A stretch of DNA of 64,000 bases from Rhodoferax lithotrophicus (GTDB taxonomy: Bacteria > Pseudomonadota > Gammaproteobacteria > Burkholderiales > Burkholderiaceae_C). A program made the position numbers and the translations under genes. Positions 40,151 through 49,991 of this stretch are shown here, piece by piece. Under the pieces are notes generated by a model. That model was not told where the DNA came from. It saw only the letters and a list, made by a program, of their open reading frames with translations, and ran no database searches. The stretch lies in the NCBI RefSeq assembly GCF_019973615.1, contig NZ_AP024238.1, positions 1,736,001 through 1,800,000 of the forward strand. The letters are read 5' to 3'. Positions within the stretch are counted from its first letter, which is position 1; every line of letters begins with the position of its first letter.

Positions 40151-40185
40151 TTACCCGACTAAAACACTATGGTGTTGTGTATACT
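40151..40185 (+). promoter_or_regulatory. Putative iscR promoter with IscR-type operator
   Basis: TTACCCGACTAAAACACTAT (40151-40170) matches the left half of the type 1 IscR site (ATASYYGACT...) well and the right half only partly. A TATACT at 40180-40185 could be the -10 box, placing the operator over the -35. Autorepression of isc by cluster-loaded IscR is established in E. coli; the site here is by eye. Confidence 0.45.
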
Positions 40186-40293
40186 TGACAGCGTTAGTCA
40201 ACTTAACGCATGCCTCAATCACTCTGATTTTTGCAGAGCCTGAGGTCAGGCCGATTAAGTGACCTGTTTTTACTGAACACCAGGAGTATTGTC

Positions 40294-40830
40294 ATGCGCC
40301 TCACTACCAAAGGTCGTTTCGCGGTCACAGCGATGATTGATCTGGGCTTGCGCCAGTCGGCTGGCCCTGTCACACTGGCCGCCATCAGCCAGCGCCAGCA
40401 AATTTCCCTGTCTTATCTGGAGCAGCTTTTTGGCAAGCTTCGGCGTAATCAGTTGGTCGAGTCTACCCGTGGTCCAGGCGGCGGCTACACCTTGGCGCGT
40501 TCGCCTGCAGACATCACTGTGGCCGAGATCATCACCTCGGTGGATGAGCCGATGGATGCCACACAGTGCGGCGGTAAGGAAAACTGTCTGGGCGAAAACG
40601 CCCGCTGTATGACGCATGAGCTGTGGGCATCACTCAATGTCAAGATGGTGGAGTTTCTGGATTCGGTCAGTTTGCAAAAGTTGGTTGACGATCAAATCGC
40701 CAAAGGTTTTGAACTGGAAGAAAAGCCAACGCTCAAGCGGGCCATTTCCAGCATGCCAGTGATGCAGCCGATTCGTGTCAATGCACCCAATTCCGTGTTT
40801 GCGCTGGGTGCCAGTTTCGCCAAGATGTAA
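40294..40830 (+). CDS. iscR: Fe-S cluster regulator IscR
   Basis: A 178-residue Rrf2-family repressor. The N-terminal winged helix ([35 protein letters not shown]) is followed by the cluster ligands in [20 protein letters not shown] (three Cys and His). It senses cellular Fe-S status and controls the operon it heads. ATG 40294 follows AGGAG. The C-terminal 30 residues ([19 protein letters not shown]) are longer than in E. coli. Confidence 0.95.
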   Translation: MRLTTKGRFAVTAMIDLGLRQSAGPVTLAAISQRQQISLSYLEQLFGKLRRNQLVESTRGPGGGYTLARSPADITVAEIITSVDEPMDATQCGGKENCLGENARCMTHELWASLNVKMVEFLDSVSLQKLVDDQIAKGFELEEKPTLKRAISSMPVMQPIRVNAPNSVFALGASFAKM

Positions 40831-40856
40831 CTGAAACCTTTCACCAAGAGAAACCT

Positions 40857-42077
40857 ATGGACAGCACGCCACACTTTCCCATCTACATGGATTACAGCGC
40901 CACCAACCCCTGCGACCAGCGGGTGGTGGATGCCATGATTCCCTGGCTCCGTGAGCATTTTGGCAATCCCGCCTCGCGTAGTCACGCCTGGGGCTGGGAG
41001 GCCGAGGCGGCCATCGAAAAAGCACGTGAACAAGTGGCGGCCCTGATTGGGGCGGACCCTCGTGAAATTGTCTGGACCAGTGGTGCCACCGAATCCAACA
41101 ACCTGGCCCTCAAGGGTGCGGCACATTTTTACCAAACCAAAGGCAAACACATCATCACCGTCAAGACCGAGCACAAAGCCGTGCTGGATACTTGCCGTGA
41201 GCTGGAGCGCCAGGGGTTTGAGGTGACTTATCTGGATGTGCAAGCGGACGGCTTGGTGAATCTGGAGTCCTTCAAGGCCGCGATTCGGCCAGACACCATT
41301 TTGGCCAGCGTGATGTTTGTCAACAATGAAATTGGTGTGATTCAAGACGTGGCGGCCATTGGTGCGATTTGCCGCGAAAAGGGTGTGATTTTCCATGTGG
41401 ATGCTGCCCAGGCCACCGGTCGTGTGGCGTTTGATATCAGCAAGCTGCCCATTGATTTGATGAGCCTGACTTCGCACAAAACCTACGGCCCCAAAGGTAT
41501 TGGTGCGCTGTTTGTGCGCCGCAAGCCGCGCATCCGTATTGAGGCCCAAATGCACGGTGGTGGTCATGAGCGTGGTATGCGTTCGGGCACCTTGCCCACG
41601 CACCAGATTGTGGGTATGGGCGAGGCCTACCGTATTGCCAAAGAAGAAATGGCCGCAGAGCTGGTCAAGATTCAGGCTCTGCATGACCGCATGGTCAAAG
41701 GGCTGCAAGACATTGAGCAAGTGTTCATCAACGGTCACCTGACGCAACGTGTGCCGCACAACCTGAACATCAGCTTCAACTATGTTGAGGGTGAATCCTT
41801 GATCATGGGCATCAAGGGTTTGGCCGTCAGCAGCGGCTCGGCCTGTACGTCGGCCAGTCTGGAGCCCAGCTACGTGCTGCGTGCACTGGGTCGCAGCGAC
41901 GAGCTGGCTCACAGCAGCTTGCGCATGACGATTGGCCGCTGGACGACCGAAGAAGAAATTGACTACGCTGTCGCCACCATCAAGGAAAACGTGGCCCGCT
42001 TGCGGGAACTCAGTCCACTGTGGGACATGTACAAGGAAGGCATCGACATCAGCACCATCCAATGGGCTGAGCATTGA
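40857..42077 (+). CDS. iscS: Cysteine desulfurase
   Basis: A 406-residue PLP enzyme that takes sulfur from cysteine as a persulfide and hands it to IscU and tRNA thiolation enzymes. The PLP lysine is in [14 protein letters not shown], the mobile catalytic cysteine is in [10 protein letters not shown], and [10 protein letters not shown] is present. The gene follows iscR by 26 bp. Confidence 0.97.
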   Translation: MDSTPHFPIYMDYSATNPCDQRVVDAMIPWLREHFGNPASRSHAWGWEAEAAIEKAREQVAALIGADPREIVWTSGATESNNLALKGAAHFYQTKGKHIITVKTEHKAVLDTCRELERQGFEVTYLDVQADGLVNLESFKAAIRPDTILASVMFVNNEIGVIQDVAAIGAICREKGVIFHVDAAQATGRVAFDISKLPIDLMSLTSHKTYGPKGIGALFVRRKPRIRIEAQMHGGGHERGMRSGTLPTHQIVGMGEAYRIAKEEMAAELVKIQALHDRMVKGLQDIEQVFINGHLTQRVPHNLNISFNYVEGESLIMGIKGLAVSSGSACTSASLEPSYVLRALGRSDELAHSSLRMTIGRWTTEEEIDYAVATIKENVARLRELSPLWDMYKEGIDISTIQWAEH

Positions 42078-42100
42078 ACTGACTTAAAGAGGTAAACAAA

Positions 42101-42499
42101 ATGGCATATTCTGAAAAAGTGGTAGACCACTACGAAAACCCCCGCAATGTGGGCTCGTTTGATAAAGGTGACGAGTCAGTGGGTACCGGTATGGTGGGTG
42201 CACCAGCTTGTGGGGATGTGATGAAGCTGCAAATCAAGGTCAACCCCGAGACCGGCGTGATCGAAGACGCACGCTTCAAAACCTATGGCTGCGGCTCGGC
42301 TATTGCCTCAAGCTCGTTGGTCACTGAATGGGTCAAGGGCAAGACGCTGGATCAGGCTTCTGCATTAAAAAACAGTGAGATTGCCGAAGAACTGGCCTTG
42401 CCACCTGTCAAAATCCATTGTTCTATTTTGGCTGAGGATGCAATCAAGGCGGCGGTCAATGACTATCGTCAAAAACACACTCAAGGTCAACCGGCTTAA
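42101..42499 (+). CDS. iscU: Fe-S cluster scaffold IscU
   Basis: A 132-residue scaffold on which clusters are built. The three ligand cysteines are in GAPACGDV, TYGCGSAIASSS and VKIHCSILAEDAI. LPPVKIH overlaps the site recognised by HscA. It starts 23 bp after iscS. Confidence 0.97.
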   Translation: MAYSEKVVDHYENPRNVGSFDKGDESVGTGMVGAPACGDVMKLQIKVNPETGVIEDARFKTYGCGSAIASSSLVTEWVKGKTLDQASALKNSEIAEELALPPVKIHCSILAEDAIKAAVNDYRQKHTQGQPA

Positions 42500-42571
42500 A
42501 TTTCAAAACGCCCCTGGGCTTGAACCGGCCTTGGGGGTGATCCTTTGACGCAGACTTCGTAAAAACAAATC

Positions 42572-42895
42572 ATGGCTATCACGCTGACCGAACCCGCTGC
42601 CCGGCATGTGACCCGCTATCTGACCAAACGTGGTCAAGGTGTGGGTGTGCGCCTGGGTGTCAAAACCACCGGGTGTTCCGGTATGGCCTACAAACTGGAA
42701 TACGTCGACGAAATCGGCCCGGAAGACATGGTATTCGAAGGCTTTGGTGTGAAAGTATTGGTAGACCCCAAAAGCTTTGCCTACCTGGACGGTACCGAGC
42801 TGGACTTTGTGCGTGAAGGCCTCAATGAAGGCTTCAAGTTCAACAACCCAAAAGAACGTGACCGCTGCGGCTGCGGCGAATCTTTTCGTGTTTAA
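42572..42895 (+). CDS. iscA: A-type Fe-S carrier IscA
   Basis: A 107-residue A-type carrier with the three conserved cysteines (TGCSGM and CGCGESF at the C-terminus). It accepts or transfers Fe-S clusters to apo-proteins. The neighbourhood iscU-iscA-hscB fixes the assignment over ErpA or SufA. Confidence 0.95.
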   Translation: MAITLTEPAARHVTRYLTKRGQGVGVRLGVKTTGCSGMAYKLEYVDEIGPEDMVFEGFGVKVLVDPKSFAYLDGTELDFVREGLNEGFKFNNPKERDRCGCGESFRV

Positions 42896-42920
42896 AGCTA
42901 CTGCGCGAATGCCATGCGTC

Positions 42921-42985
42921 GTTGCGCGGTGCTCGAAATCCTCACGTACCGAAGTACGTTCCGGTTTCTGCGCTCCGGGCGCCTA
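42921..42985. repeat. REP-like long hairpin between iscA and hscB
   Basis: ACGTAC-cgaa-GTACGT (42944-42959) forms the tip. Outside a small internal loop, GAAATC (42935-42940) pairs with GGTTTC (42963-42968). Flanking GC-rich sequence extends the structure. It resembles multi-copy intergenic palindromes seen in other proteobacteria, and is unlike the AGCTAT repeat family elsewhere in this window. Confidence 0.55.
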
Positions 42986-43026
42986 GCCTGACATCCGCTC
43001 GCTACGCTTTTAATCACGAAAAGATC

Positions 43027-43548
43027 ATGAAATCTCTCCAATCCAACGACTTTGAGCTGTTTGCTCTGGAGCCGCGCTTCCAGCAAGACCGTGCGGTGCT
43101 TGACGCGCGCTGGAAAGACCTGCAACGCCAGGCGCACCCGGACAAATTTGCTGACCAAGGCGCTGCCGCCCAGCGCGTGGCCATGCAATGGTCGGTGCGC
43201 ATCAACGAGGCCTACCAGCGCCTGAAAGACCCGCTCAAACGCGCGGCCTACTTGTGCGAATTGCATGACGCACCTGTCAACGCAGAGAACAACACCGCCA
43301 TGCCAGCCGCATTTTTGATGCAGCAAATGGAATGGCGCGAGGCCCTGGACGATGCCCATAGCGCCGAAGATTTAGAGAGAATCAGCCTCCAGTGCAGACA
43401 GGCTGTGCGCGAGGTGCTACAAAAAATAGAGCAACTGCTGGACCAGTCCAAGGACTACACCGCCGCCGTGGCGCAGGTCAGGGCGCTGATGTTCATTGAG
43501 CGATTTACCGCAGATGTCAACGCCCGGCTGGACCAACTCGATCTTTAA
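43027..43548 (+). CDS. hscB: Fe-S co-chaperone HscB
   Basis: A 173-residue J-domain co-chaperone that delivers IscU to HscA. The HPD signature is in QAHPDKF, and the C-terminal helical bundle (about 90-170) binds IscU. ATG 43027 begins the normal N-terminus ([14 protein letters not shown]). The 131-bp gap from iscA holds the REP-like hairpin. Confidence 0.94.
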   Translation: MKSLQSNDFELFALEPRFQQDRAVLDARWKDLQRQAHPDKFADQGAAAQRVAMQWSVRINEAYQRLKDPLKRAAYLCELHDAPVNAENNTAMPAAFLMQQMEWREALDDAHSAEDLERISLQCRQAVREVLQKIEQLLDQSKDYTAAVAQVRALMFIERFTADVNARLDQLDL

Positions 43549-43595
43549 ACAACTTGGTGGCGCACGCTGCTGCGCACTGCGTTCCGATACATAGC

Positions 43596-45452
43596 ATGGC
43601 CTTACTTCAAATTTCCGAACCCGGGCAAACGCCTAACCCGCATGAGCGGCGCATCGCCATTGGCATTGACCTGGGCACCACCCATTCGCTGGTGGCCAGT
43701 GTGCGTCACGGCGTGGCCGAATGTCTGCCGGATGCACAGGGGCGGGTGATTCTGCCCTCGGTGGTGCGTTACCTGGCCGGTGGTGGCCGCCAGATTGGTG
43801 ATGATGCCCTGGCCGGTGGTGTGGCTGACCCGGAAAACACCATTGCCTCGGTCAAACGCTTCATGGGGCGTGGCTTGAAAGACGTGGCCCTGGCCGCCAA
43901 GCTACCCTACCAGTTTGTCGATCACCCTGGCATGCTCGGCATTCAGACCGTGCAGGGCGAAAAATCTCCGGTCGAGGTGAGTGCCGACATTCTGGCCACT
44001 TTGCGTTACCGCGCCGAAGACACTTTCAACAGCGATTTGTATGGTGCCGTCATCACCGTGCCCGCTTATTTTGACGATGCCCAGCGCCAGGCCACCAAAG
44101 ATGCCGCCCAACTGGCTGGCCTTAACGTGCTGCGCCTGATCAACGAGCCCACTGCCGCCGCCATTGCCTACGGACTGGACAACGCCAGCGAAGGGGTTTA
44201 TGCCATTTACGACCTGGGTGGCGGCACGTTTGACATCTCCATCCTGCGCCTGACACAAGGTGTGTTTGAGGTGGTGGCCACCGGCGGTGACTCGGCTCTG
44301 GGTGGTGATGATTACGACCATGCGCTGGCCGATTGGGTGTTGATCCAAACCGGTGCCAAGGCGGCTCTTGCCACCGACAAAGCCGCCTTAAAAGCCGCTG
44401 CCCGTGCCTGCAAAGAAGCTTTGACTACTGCAGAATCAGTAGCATTTCACGCTGAATTGACGGGCGCTACAGTGCATTTTGATGTCAAAAGATCAGATTT
44501 TGAGGCCGCTACCCAATTCTTGACCGCGCGCACCCTGCAAGCGGTGCGCAAGGTGCTGCGTGATGCCCAGTTGGCTGATAACGAGGTCAAAGGTGTGGTG
44601 ATGGTGGGGGGCTCTACCCGCATGCCGCACATTCAGCGCGCCGTGGGTGAGTTTTTTGGTCAAACCCCTTTGACCAATCTGAACCCGGACGAAGTGGTCG
44701 CGCTGGGTGCGGCCATTCAGGCCAACCAGCTGGCGGGCAACAACCCCGGTGGGGATTTGCTGCTGCTGGATGTGATACCGCTCTCACTCGGCATCGAGAC
44801 CATGGGCGGCCTGACCGAGCGTATTGTGCTGCGCAACGAAACTATTCCCACCGCCAAAGCCCAGGACTTCACCACCTACATCGACGGCCAGACTGCGCTG
44901 GCACTGCATGTGGTGCAGGGCGAGCGTGATCTGGTGGCCGATTGCCGCAGCCTGGCGCGTTTTGAGCTGCGCGGTATTCCGCCCATGGCCGCTGGCGCCG
45001 CACGTATCCGGGTGACTTTCACGGTGGATGCGGATGGGCTGTTGAGTGTGTCGGCGCGTGAGCAAGGCAGTGGTGTTGAGGCGCAAATTGCCGTCAAACC
45101 CTCTTATGGTCTGGCCGATGACCAGATTGCCCGCATGCTGGCCGAGAGTTTCACCACTGCCGAGGCCGATATGCAGGCCCGCGCTGTGCTTGAGGCGCGG
45201 GTGGATGCGGACCGCATGATTCTGGCCACGGTGAGCGCCCTGAATGCGGATGGTGATTTGCTCAGTGATGGCGAACGCGCCGAGATTGACCGCCTGATGC
45301 AAGACGTGCAGGCTGCCCGCACACTCACCGATGCCAAAGCCATTGAAACCATCACGCTGGCCTTGGCCAAGGGCACCGAAGCCTTTGCCGCGCTGCGTAT
45401 GAACCGTGGCATCCAGCACGCGCTGGCTGGCAAAAACATTGCAACCATTTAA
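43596..45452 (+). CDS. hscA: Fe-S chaperone HscA
   Basis: A 618-residue Hsp70 specialised for releasing clusters from IscU. ATPase motifs are [12 protein letters not shown] (23-34), [11 protein letters not shown] and [13 protein letters not shown]. The substrate-binding domain follows from about 395 ([18 protein letters not shown]). ATG 43596 gives the usual MALLQI start. Residues about 275-295 show faint repeat-like DNA, but length is normal. Confidence 0.95.
   Translation: MALLQISEPGQTPNPHERRIAIGIDLGTTHSLVASVRHGVAECLPDAQGRVILPSVVRYLAGGGRQIGDDALAGGVADPENTIASVKRFMGRGLKDVALAAKLPYQFVDHPGMLGIQTVQGEKSPVEVSADILATLRYRAEDTFNSDLYGAVITVPAYFDDAQRQATKDAAQLAGLNVLRLINEPTAAAIAYGLDNASEGVYAIYDLGGGTFDISILRLTQGVFEVVATGGDSALGGDDYDHALADWVLIQTGAKAALATDKAALKAAARACKEALTTAESVAFHAELTGATVHFDVKRSDFEAATQFLTARTLQAVRKVLRDAQLADNEVKGVVMVGGSTRMPHIQRAVGEFFGQTPLTNLNPDEVVALGAAIQANQLAGNNPGGDLLLLDVIPLSLGIETMGGLTERIVLRNETIPTAKAQDFTTYIDGQTALALHVVQGERDLVADCRSLARFELRGIPPMAAGAARIRVTFTVDADGLLSVSAREQGSGVEAQIAVKPSYGLADDQIARMLAESFTTAEADMQARAVLEARVDADRMILATVSALNADGDLLSDGERAEIDRLMQDVQAARTLTDAKAIETITLALAKGTEAFAALRMNRGIQHALAGKNIATI
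44428..44485. repeat. Possible degenerate interspersed repeat inside hscA
   Basis: TAGCATTTCACGCT, then GGGCGCTACAGTGCATTTTGAT, keeps TAGC, CGCT and GCGCTA at the same spacing as the 36.2 kb copy. Much else differs and the protein is of normal length, so this may be chance. Confidence 0.25.
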
Positions 45453-45511
45453 GTAACAGGACCTTGCGGGTCAGACCACTTTGCACAACCAATGTGTTCT
45501 GACCCCAACCA

Positions 45512-45856
45512 ATGACTATGCCCATCATCAAAATCCTGCCCCACGCCGAATACTGTCCCCAGGGCGCTGAAGTGAGCGCACCGGCGGGTACGTCCATTTG
45601 TGAAGCGCTGCTGGAGCACCACATCAACATCGAGCACGCCTGCGAGATGAGCTGCGCCTGCACCACCTGCCATGTGATCGTCAAGGAGGGTTTTGAGTCG
45701 CTGGCCCCGTCCGAGGAAGAAGAGGACGACCTGCTGGATCGCGCCTGGGGCCTGCAACCCAACTCGCGCCTGAGCTGCCAGGCCATTCTGGCGCAGAAAA
45801 ATCTGGTGATCGAGATACCCAAATACTCCATCAACCACGCCAAAGAGAATCATTGA
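45512..45856 (+). CDS. fdx: [2Fe-2S] ferredoxin, Isc type
   Basis: A 114-residue adrenodoxin-like ferredoxin that gives electrons to IscS/IscU assembly. Cluster cysteines are in HACEMSCACTTCHV and RLSCQA. A downstream ATG at 45518 (MPIIKI) could be the true start. It closes the iscRSUA-hscBA-fdx operon; iscX was not seen. Confidence 0.94.
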   Translation: MTMPIIKILPHAEYCPQGAEVSAPAGTSICEALLEHHINIEHACEMSCACTTCHVIVKEGFESLAPSEEEEDDLLDRAWGLQPNSRLSCQAILAQKNLVIEIPKYSINHAKENH

Positions 45857-45897
45857 AACTTTGCAGGACAGATCTTTAGCGCTGTCCCCAATTGACT

Positions 45898-46611
45898 ATG
45901 CGACAAATATTTCTCGACACCGAAACCACCGGTCTGTCTGCCGACAACGGTGACCGCATCATTGAAATTGGTTGCGTGGAGATGCTGCACCGCAAGCTCA
46001 CTGGCAACAATCGCCACATTTATGTGAACCCTGGGCGTGACAGCCATGAAGAAGCACTCAAGGTGCACGGCATCACCACTGAGTTTTTGAAAGACAAGCC
46101 CAAGTTTTCGGAAATTGCCGAAGACCTGATGGACTATCTGAAAGGTGCGCATGTGGTGATCCACAACGCGCCGTTTGATCTGGGTTTTTTGAACATGGAG
46201 CTGGCCCTGCTGGGGCAGCCACCAGTGATGAGTGTGGTGGCCAGCATCACCGACACCCTGGTCATGGCCAAAGAGCTGTACCCCGGCAAGCGCAATTCAC
46301 TCGATGCCTTGTGTGACCGGCTGGAAGTGGACAATTCGGGCCGTACCTTGCACGGTGCGTTGCTGGATGCCGAGCTGCTGGCTGATGTCTACATCAACCT
46401 CACCCGTGGGCAGGAAACCCTGCAGATGGACGATGCCTCGGCGCTGGATGCCAGTGGCAATAAACCGGCCGCCATGGATTTGAGTGGCTTTGTATTGCCG
46501 GTGATTCAAGCCAGCGAACAAGAGCTTGAGGGTCATGAAGTGGTGCTGGTGCAGATTGACAAAGAAAGCAAGGGCAAAACGGTCTGGCGCACGCTCAGTG
46601 CAGTCCAATAA
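45898..46611 (+). CDS. dnaQ: DNA polymerase III epsilon subunit (proofreading exonuclease)
   Basis: A 237-residue DEDDh exonuclease. Exo I is FLDTETTGL (5-13), Exo II is HNAPFDLGFL, and Exo III is HGALLDAELLADVY. The C-terminal tail (about 190-237) should tether it to the alpha subunit. ATG 45898 is used; an in-frame TTG two codons upstream is possible. It is convergent with the regulator gene, 5 bp away. Confidence 0.94.
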   Translation: MRQIFLDTETTGLSADNGDRIIEIGCVEMLHRKLTGNNRHIYVNPGRDSHEEALKVHGITTEFLKDKPKFSEIAEDLMDYLKGAHVVIHNAPFDLGFLNMELALLGQPPVMSVVASITDTLVMAKELYPGKRNSLDALCDRLEVDNSGRTLHGALLDAELLADVYINLTRGQETLQMDDASALDASGNKPAAMDLSGFVLPVIQASEQELEGHEVVLVQIDKESKGKTVWRTLSAVQ

Positions 46612-46616
46612 GCTGC

Positions 46617-47315
46617 TCATTTGGAGCCGTAAACCAGTAACTGCTGCACGTCCAGAATGTGGATTTCCTTGCGGTCGATCTGGATCAGTTTTTGTGCTTC
46701 CAGGTCATGTAAGACGCGGGAGAAATATTCGGGGGTGAGTGACAGCCGCGAGGCGATGGTGCTTTTGTTGGCTGGCAGTGACACGGTGAGTGTGGTTTGT
46801 GCGCTGAGGCTGGACGCATCCACATCACGCAGCAAATAACCGATGAGTCGCTGCAACCCATTTTGCAAGGCATAACCTTCCACGTCTTGAATCAAGCCAT
46901 GCAGGCGACGCGAAATACCTGCCAGCATGTGCAGGGCAAAGTGTGGGTCTTGCTCAATTTCGTTGTACACCCCTTTTTTGCTGACATTCACCAGCGTGGT
47001 GTCACACAGCGCCTGCGCACTCAAAATGTAAGGCTTGTTCAAAAAAACCAGTGCTTCCGCAAAACTCTGGCCTGGGCTGATGATTTCAATGACTTTTTCA
47101 TGGCCCGCCTGCGACACCACAAACAGCTTGACCTGCCCTGAGACGACGATGTGGAAGGCCTCACAAGCATGGCCCACCATAAAAACCATGCCACCCTTGG
47201 GGTAAGTGGCGATCCGGCTGCTGGTGGCGATACGTGCCAGTTCTTCAGGGGACAGACCGCTGAACAAGGGGGAGCTGGCCAAAAAATGCGGCATGTTGAA
47301 AAAACGGGTGTTCAT
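46617..47315 (-). CDS. Crp/Fnr-type regulator, DNR/NNR-like
   Basis: A 232-residue CRP-superfamily protein with an N-terminal cyclic-nucleotide-fold sensor domain (about 12-130: GGMVFMVGHACEAFHIVVSGQVKLF) and a C-terminal winged helix (SLPANKSTIASRLSLTPEYFSRVLHDLE). It lacks the N-terminal cysteine cluster of FNR. Position at the end of the nar cluster and this layout fit a DNR/NNR-type nitric oxide responder. That ligand assignment is inference. It lies 8 bp after the small-protein gene. Confidence 0.82.
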   Translation of the reverse strand: MNTRFFNMPHFLASSPLFSGLSPEELARIATSSRIATYPKGGMVFMVGHACEAFHIVVSGQVKLFVVSQAGHEKVIEIISPGQSFAEALVFLNKPYILSAQALCDTTLVNVSKKGVYNEIEQDPHFALHMLAGISRRLHGLIQDVEGYALQNGLQRLIGYLLRDVDASSLSAQTTLTVSLPANKSTIASRLSLTPEYFSRVLHDLEAQKLIQIDRKEIHILDVQQLLVYGSK

Positions 47316-47323
47316 GATCTGGC

Positions 47324-47728
47324 TCAGGCAAGGTTGACGGCCTGGCCCAACGTGTCAAACGCGATCATGTTGGCAAATGAGCCGAGTTTGATGGCCTCCA
47401 CCATACGCTCCAGCACGGGTTCGGCGGCTTCACTGGTGGGTGGTTTTTCTCCCTGGCCAGACAGTGTGCTGACAAAAACAACTTGCCAGCGGGGGCCAAA
47501 CTGGCCGGCTTCATGTGCCAGGCGTTCAAAGTTGCCAATTTCATCCGGGGTTTTATCCACACACATGGCTGGCACCAGTGCACCGCCTTCGCCTTGCGCA
47601 AATTCAGCACGCTGTTGTGGCGTGGCATCGTCAGGCAACTCGGCGCTGGCAAACACCAGCAGCAGGCGCTGGCCTTGTGGCTGCTCACAGGCGGCCAGTA
47701 AAAGATCATCAAAGTTTGAAATGGTCAT
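47324..47728 (-). CDS. Conserved small protein of the nitrate cluster, function unknown
   Basis: A 134-residue soluble protein (MTISNFDDLLLAACEQPQGQ). Similar proteins in Burkholderiales nitrate clusters are, as far as I recall, sometimes labelled ribonucleotide reductase subunit alpha. Nothing in the sequence supports that: it has no reductase motifs and is far too short. The part around EGGALVPAMCVDKTPDEI is probably the conserved core. It lies between the carbonic anhydrase and the regulator with gaps of 5 and 8 bp, so it should be co-transcribed. Confidence 0.7.
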   Translation of the reverse strand: MTISNFDDLLLAACEQPQGQRLLLVFASAELPDDATPQQRAEFAQGEGGALVPAMCVDKTPDEIGNFERLAHEAGQFGPRWQVVFVSTLSGQGEKPPTSEAAEPVLERMVEAIKLGSFANMIAFDTLGQAVNLA

Positions 47729-47733
47729 GAGGT

Positions 47734-48426
47734 TTATCTCGTGTTGTATGCCGCATCAATTTCATTGAATATGGGCTCTGAAAGATGTTCAAGATAGGGG
47801 CCGTTACCGCTGTGTGATGCTGTTGAAGCAGGAATGAAGTGACCACTTTTGACATCAAACACATGTACTTCGCCATCCTCTAGCACATAGTGCCAACCAT
47901 GCAGCGTTAATAGACCGGCTTCAACCTGTGAGCGCACCATGGGGTAACCCATTAACCGTTCCAGTTGCAAGACCACCGCACGTTGTTCCGTTCGGCGCAG
48001 GGCCTCTGGTGTGACCTGTACCGGTAACACCGCTTCACGGCCCAATCCCAGCCAGACCGCCAGATTTTTGGCTTCTGGATCAACTTCTTCGTACAGGGCA
48101 CGAATACCGCCGCAATGGGAATGCCCACACACCACAATACGTTCAACTTTCAGGTTCAGCACCGCGAACTCAATCGCTGCGGAGGTGCCGTGGTAACCGG
48201 CTGAGCCGTCATAAGGGGGAACAAAGGCCCCCACATTACGCACCAGAAAAAGCTCGCCTGGGCCCATACCTGTCAAAAGATAGGGTACCAGACGTGAATC
48301 CGAGCAACCAATAAACAAAATGGTGGGGTGCTGGCCGTCGGTGACCAGGGACTGAAACTGTTCCTGTACGCCCGGAAAGGTATGGTCATGGAAACGGCGA
48401 AGGCGTTCTAGCAGATCGTCTGGCAT
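47734..48426 (-). CDS. can: Beta-class carbonic anhydrase
   Basis: A 230-residue zinc enzyme that interconverts CO2 and bicarbonate. Zn ligands are in IGCSDSRLVP and VVCGHSHCGG. ATG 48426 (MPDDLLERLRRFHDHTF) starts the usual fold and has AAGGA upstream; the frame is open to 48510, but that overlaps the parvulin gene. Its place in a nar cluster may reflect pH or CO2 balance during nitrate respiration; this is inference. Confidence 0.92.
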   Translation of the reverse strand: MPDDLLERLRRFHDHTFPGVQEQFQSLVTDGQHPTILFIGCSDSRLVPYLLTGMGPGELFLVRNVGAFVPPYDGSAGYHGTSAAIEFAVLNLKVERIVVCGHSHCGGIRALYEEVDPEAKNLAVWLGLGREAVLPVQVTPEALRRTEQRAVVLQLERLMGYPMVRSQVEAGLLTLHGWHYVLEDGEVHVFDVKSGHFIPASTASHSGNGPYLEHLSEPIFNEIDAAYNTR

Positions 48427-48463
48427 ACCATTTCCATCCTTCTGATTGAGACAGTAGGTGAAC

Positions 48464-49255
48464 CTACTGTACCAGTGCAGACTCCGCGCAGTCCAGTTCC
48501 AGTCCGACAAGTTGTGCCTCTGCGGCCAATAGACTCAGGTATTGGCGCAGTGCTGTGACAAAGGTTTGTTGTTTCAGCGTCATGGCCACCGCACCTTGAA
48601 CCGATTCAAACGCTTGTGCCACACCCGGCTGGCGGCCCAGGATTTCCACCACGTGCAGGCCAAAACGGCTGTGTACCAAACGGGGCAATACGCCAATTTC
48701 CTTGTGACCAAACAGTTCCTTGGCAAACTCTGGCGCACAGTCAGACGTGCTCAACCAGCCTAATTGACCACCTTCTGCACCACTGGGGCAGTTGGACAAA
48801 TGGCGGGCCTGCTTGGCAAAAACATCTTCTGTGTTTTTGCCGTCGTGGCAGCGCACATTCAGCAGCGTGGCTTCGGCCTGTTTGCGCAAGGCATTCAGAT
48901 CCACGCCAGGGGTGACGGCAAACAAAATATGGCGTACCTCCACACGCTCACCGGTGGTGTAGGTCGCCTGGTTGGCTGCATGGTGGCGGCGGCAGGCCTC
49001 TTCAGAGGGCTCCGTCACCAGCACTTCTTGCTCCAGCAGCGCCTCAATGGCTTGTGAGGCAGCTTCACTGAGCACGCCATCTGTGCCAGGTGTGTCGCTG
49101 GCGGCCAGCAAGCCTTTTTGAATGGCGGTCTGGCGCAGCAGTTCCGAATAGGCCCGCTGGTGCAGGGTGTCGGTGTCCAGCACTTCATCCGGGCGTCTAA
49201 TCGTCACCCCATTAATGGTAGCCAAATCGACCTCTAGCGTTTGATCTGATTGCAT
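48464..49255 (-). CDS. Parvulin-type peptidyl-prolyl isomerase (NifM/PpiC-like)
   Basis: 263 residues from ATG 49255, with AAGGAG just upstream. The N-terminal half is helical; the parvulin domain (about 115-215) shows VRHILFAVTPG, ANQATYTTGERVEVR before it, and CPSGAEGGQLGWLSTSDCAPEFAKELF, then HSRFGLHVVEIL. There is no signal peptide, so it should be cytoplasmic. It follows narI by 10 bp and is probably a folding helper for the nitrate reductase, as NifM is for nitrogenase. That is inferred from position. Confidence 0.87.
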   Translation of the reverse strand: MQSDQTLEVDLATINGVTIRRPDEVLDTDTLHQRAYSELLRQTAIQKGLLAASDTPGTDGVLSEAASQAIEALLEQEVLVTEPSEEACRRHHAANQATYTTGERVEVRHILFAVTPGVDLNALRKQAEATLLNVRCHDGKNTEDVFAKQARHLSNCPSGAEGGQLGWLSTSDCAPEFAKELFGHKEIGVLPRLVHSRFGLHVVEILGRQPGVAQAFESVQGAVAMTLKQQTFVTALRQYLSLLAAEAQLVGLELDCAESALVQ

Positions 49256-49265
49256 AAGGTGCTCC

Positions 49266-49991
49266 TTAAACCGTAGTTTTTGGTTGGTTACGACCGGCCG
49301 GCACATTCAGGCGACGGGCCCGCACCACCTGGTAGGGGCGCAGCAGGTAAGCCACTGAACCAAAGCCGCTCCAGACGTGAACCAGACGGGTGAACGGGAA
49401 GATCAGGAAGATGCTCATGCCGAGGAACATGTGGGCTTTGAAGATCAAGCCGGCTTCGGTCAGCAGTTCGGTGGCACCGGGTTGGAAGGTGACGATGGCC
49501 TGCGCCCAACCGGCCAGTTTCATCATCATGCTGCCGTCCATGTGCTGGGCTGACAGCGGCACGGTGGCCAGGCCCAGTGCCAATTGCAGCCACAACAGCA
49601 CCAGCAGCACGATGTCACTGGTTTTGGAGTTGATGCGAATACGTGGTTCGCTCAGGCGGCGGTGCAGCAAAAGCGTCACCCCCACAAAACCCAGCAGCCC
49701 GGCCAGGCCACCGCTGACCATGGCCATCAGTTGCTTGTTGCCTGCGCTGATGAAGTGTTCATACACAAAGTGTGGGGTCAGCATGCCCACGGTGTGGCCA
49801 AAGAACAGGAACAACACACCAATGTGAAACAGGTTGCTGCCCAGCCGTAGCTGCCCCATTTTCAGCATTTGTGAGGAATCGCTTTTCCAGGTGTACTGGT
49901 CACGGTCAAAGCGCAGCAGGCTGCCCGCTACAAACACCACAAAGGCGATGTAGGGGTAGAGGCCGAACAAGAAGTGGTCAAGGGTGTTCAT
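49266..49991 (-). CDS. narI: Respiratory nitrate reductase, gamma subunit
   Basis: A 241-residue cytochrome b with five hydrophobic helices that takes electrons from quinol and anchors NarGH to the inner membrane. Typical blocks are FLFGLYPYIAFVVFVAGSLLR, LFHIGVLFLFFGH and FPFTRLVHVWSGF, whose histidines bind the two haems. It overlaps narJ by 4 bp. Confidence 0.95.
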   Translation of the reverse strand: MNTLDHFLFGLYPYIAFVVFVAGSLLRFDRDQYTWKSDSSQMLKMGQLRLGSNLFHIGVLFLFFGHTVGMLTPHFVYEHFISAGNKQLMAMVSGGLAGLLGFVGVTLLLHRRLSEPRIRINSKTSDIVLLVLLWLQLALGLATVPLSAQHMDGSMMMKLAGWAQAIVTFQPGATELLTEAGLIFKAHMFLGMSIFLIFPFTRLVHVWSGFGSVAYLLRPYQVVRARRLNVPAGRNQPKTTV

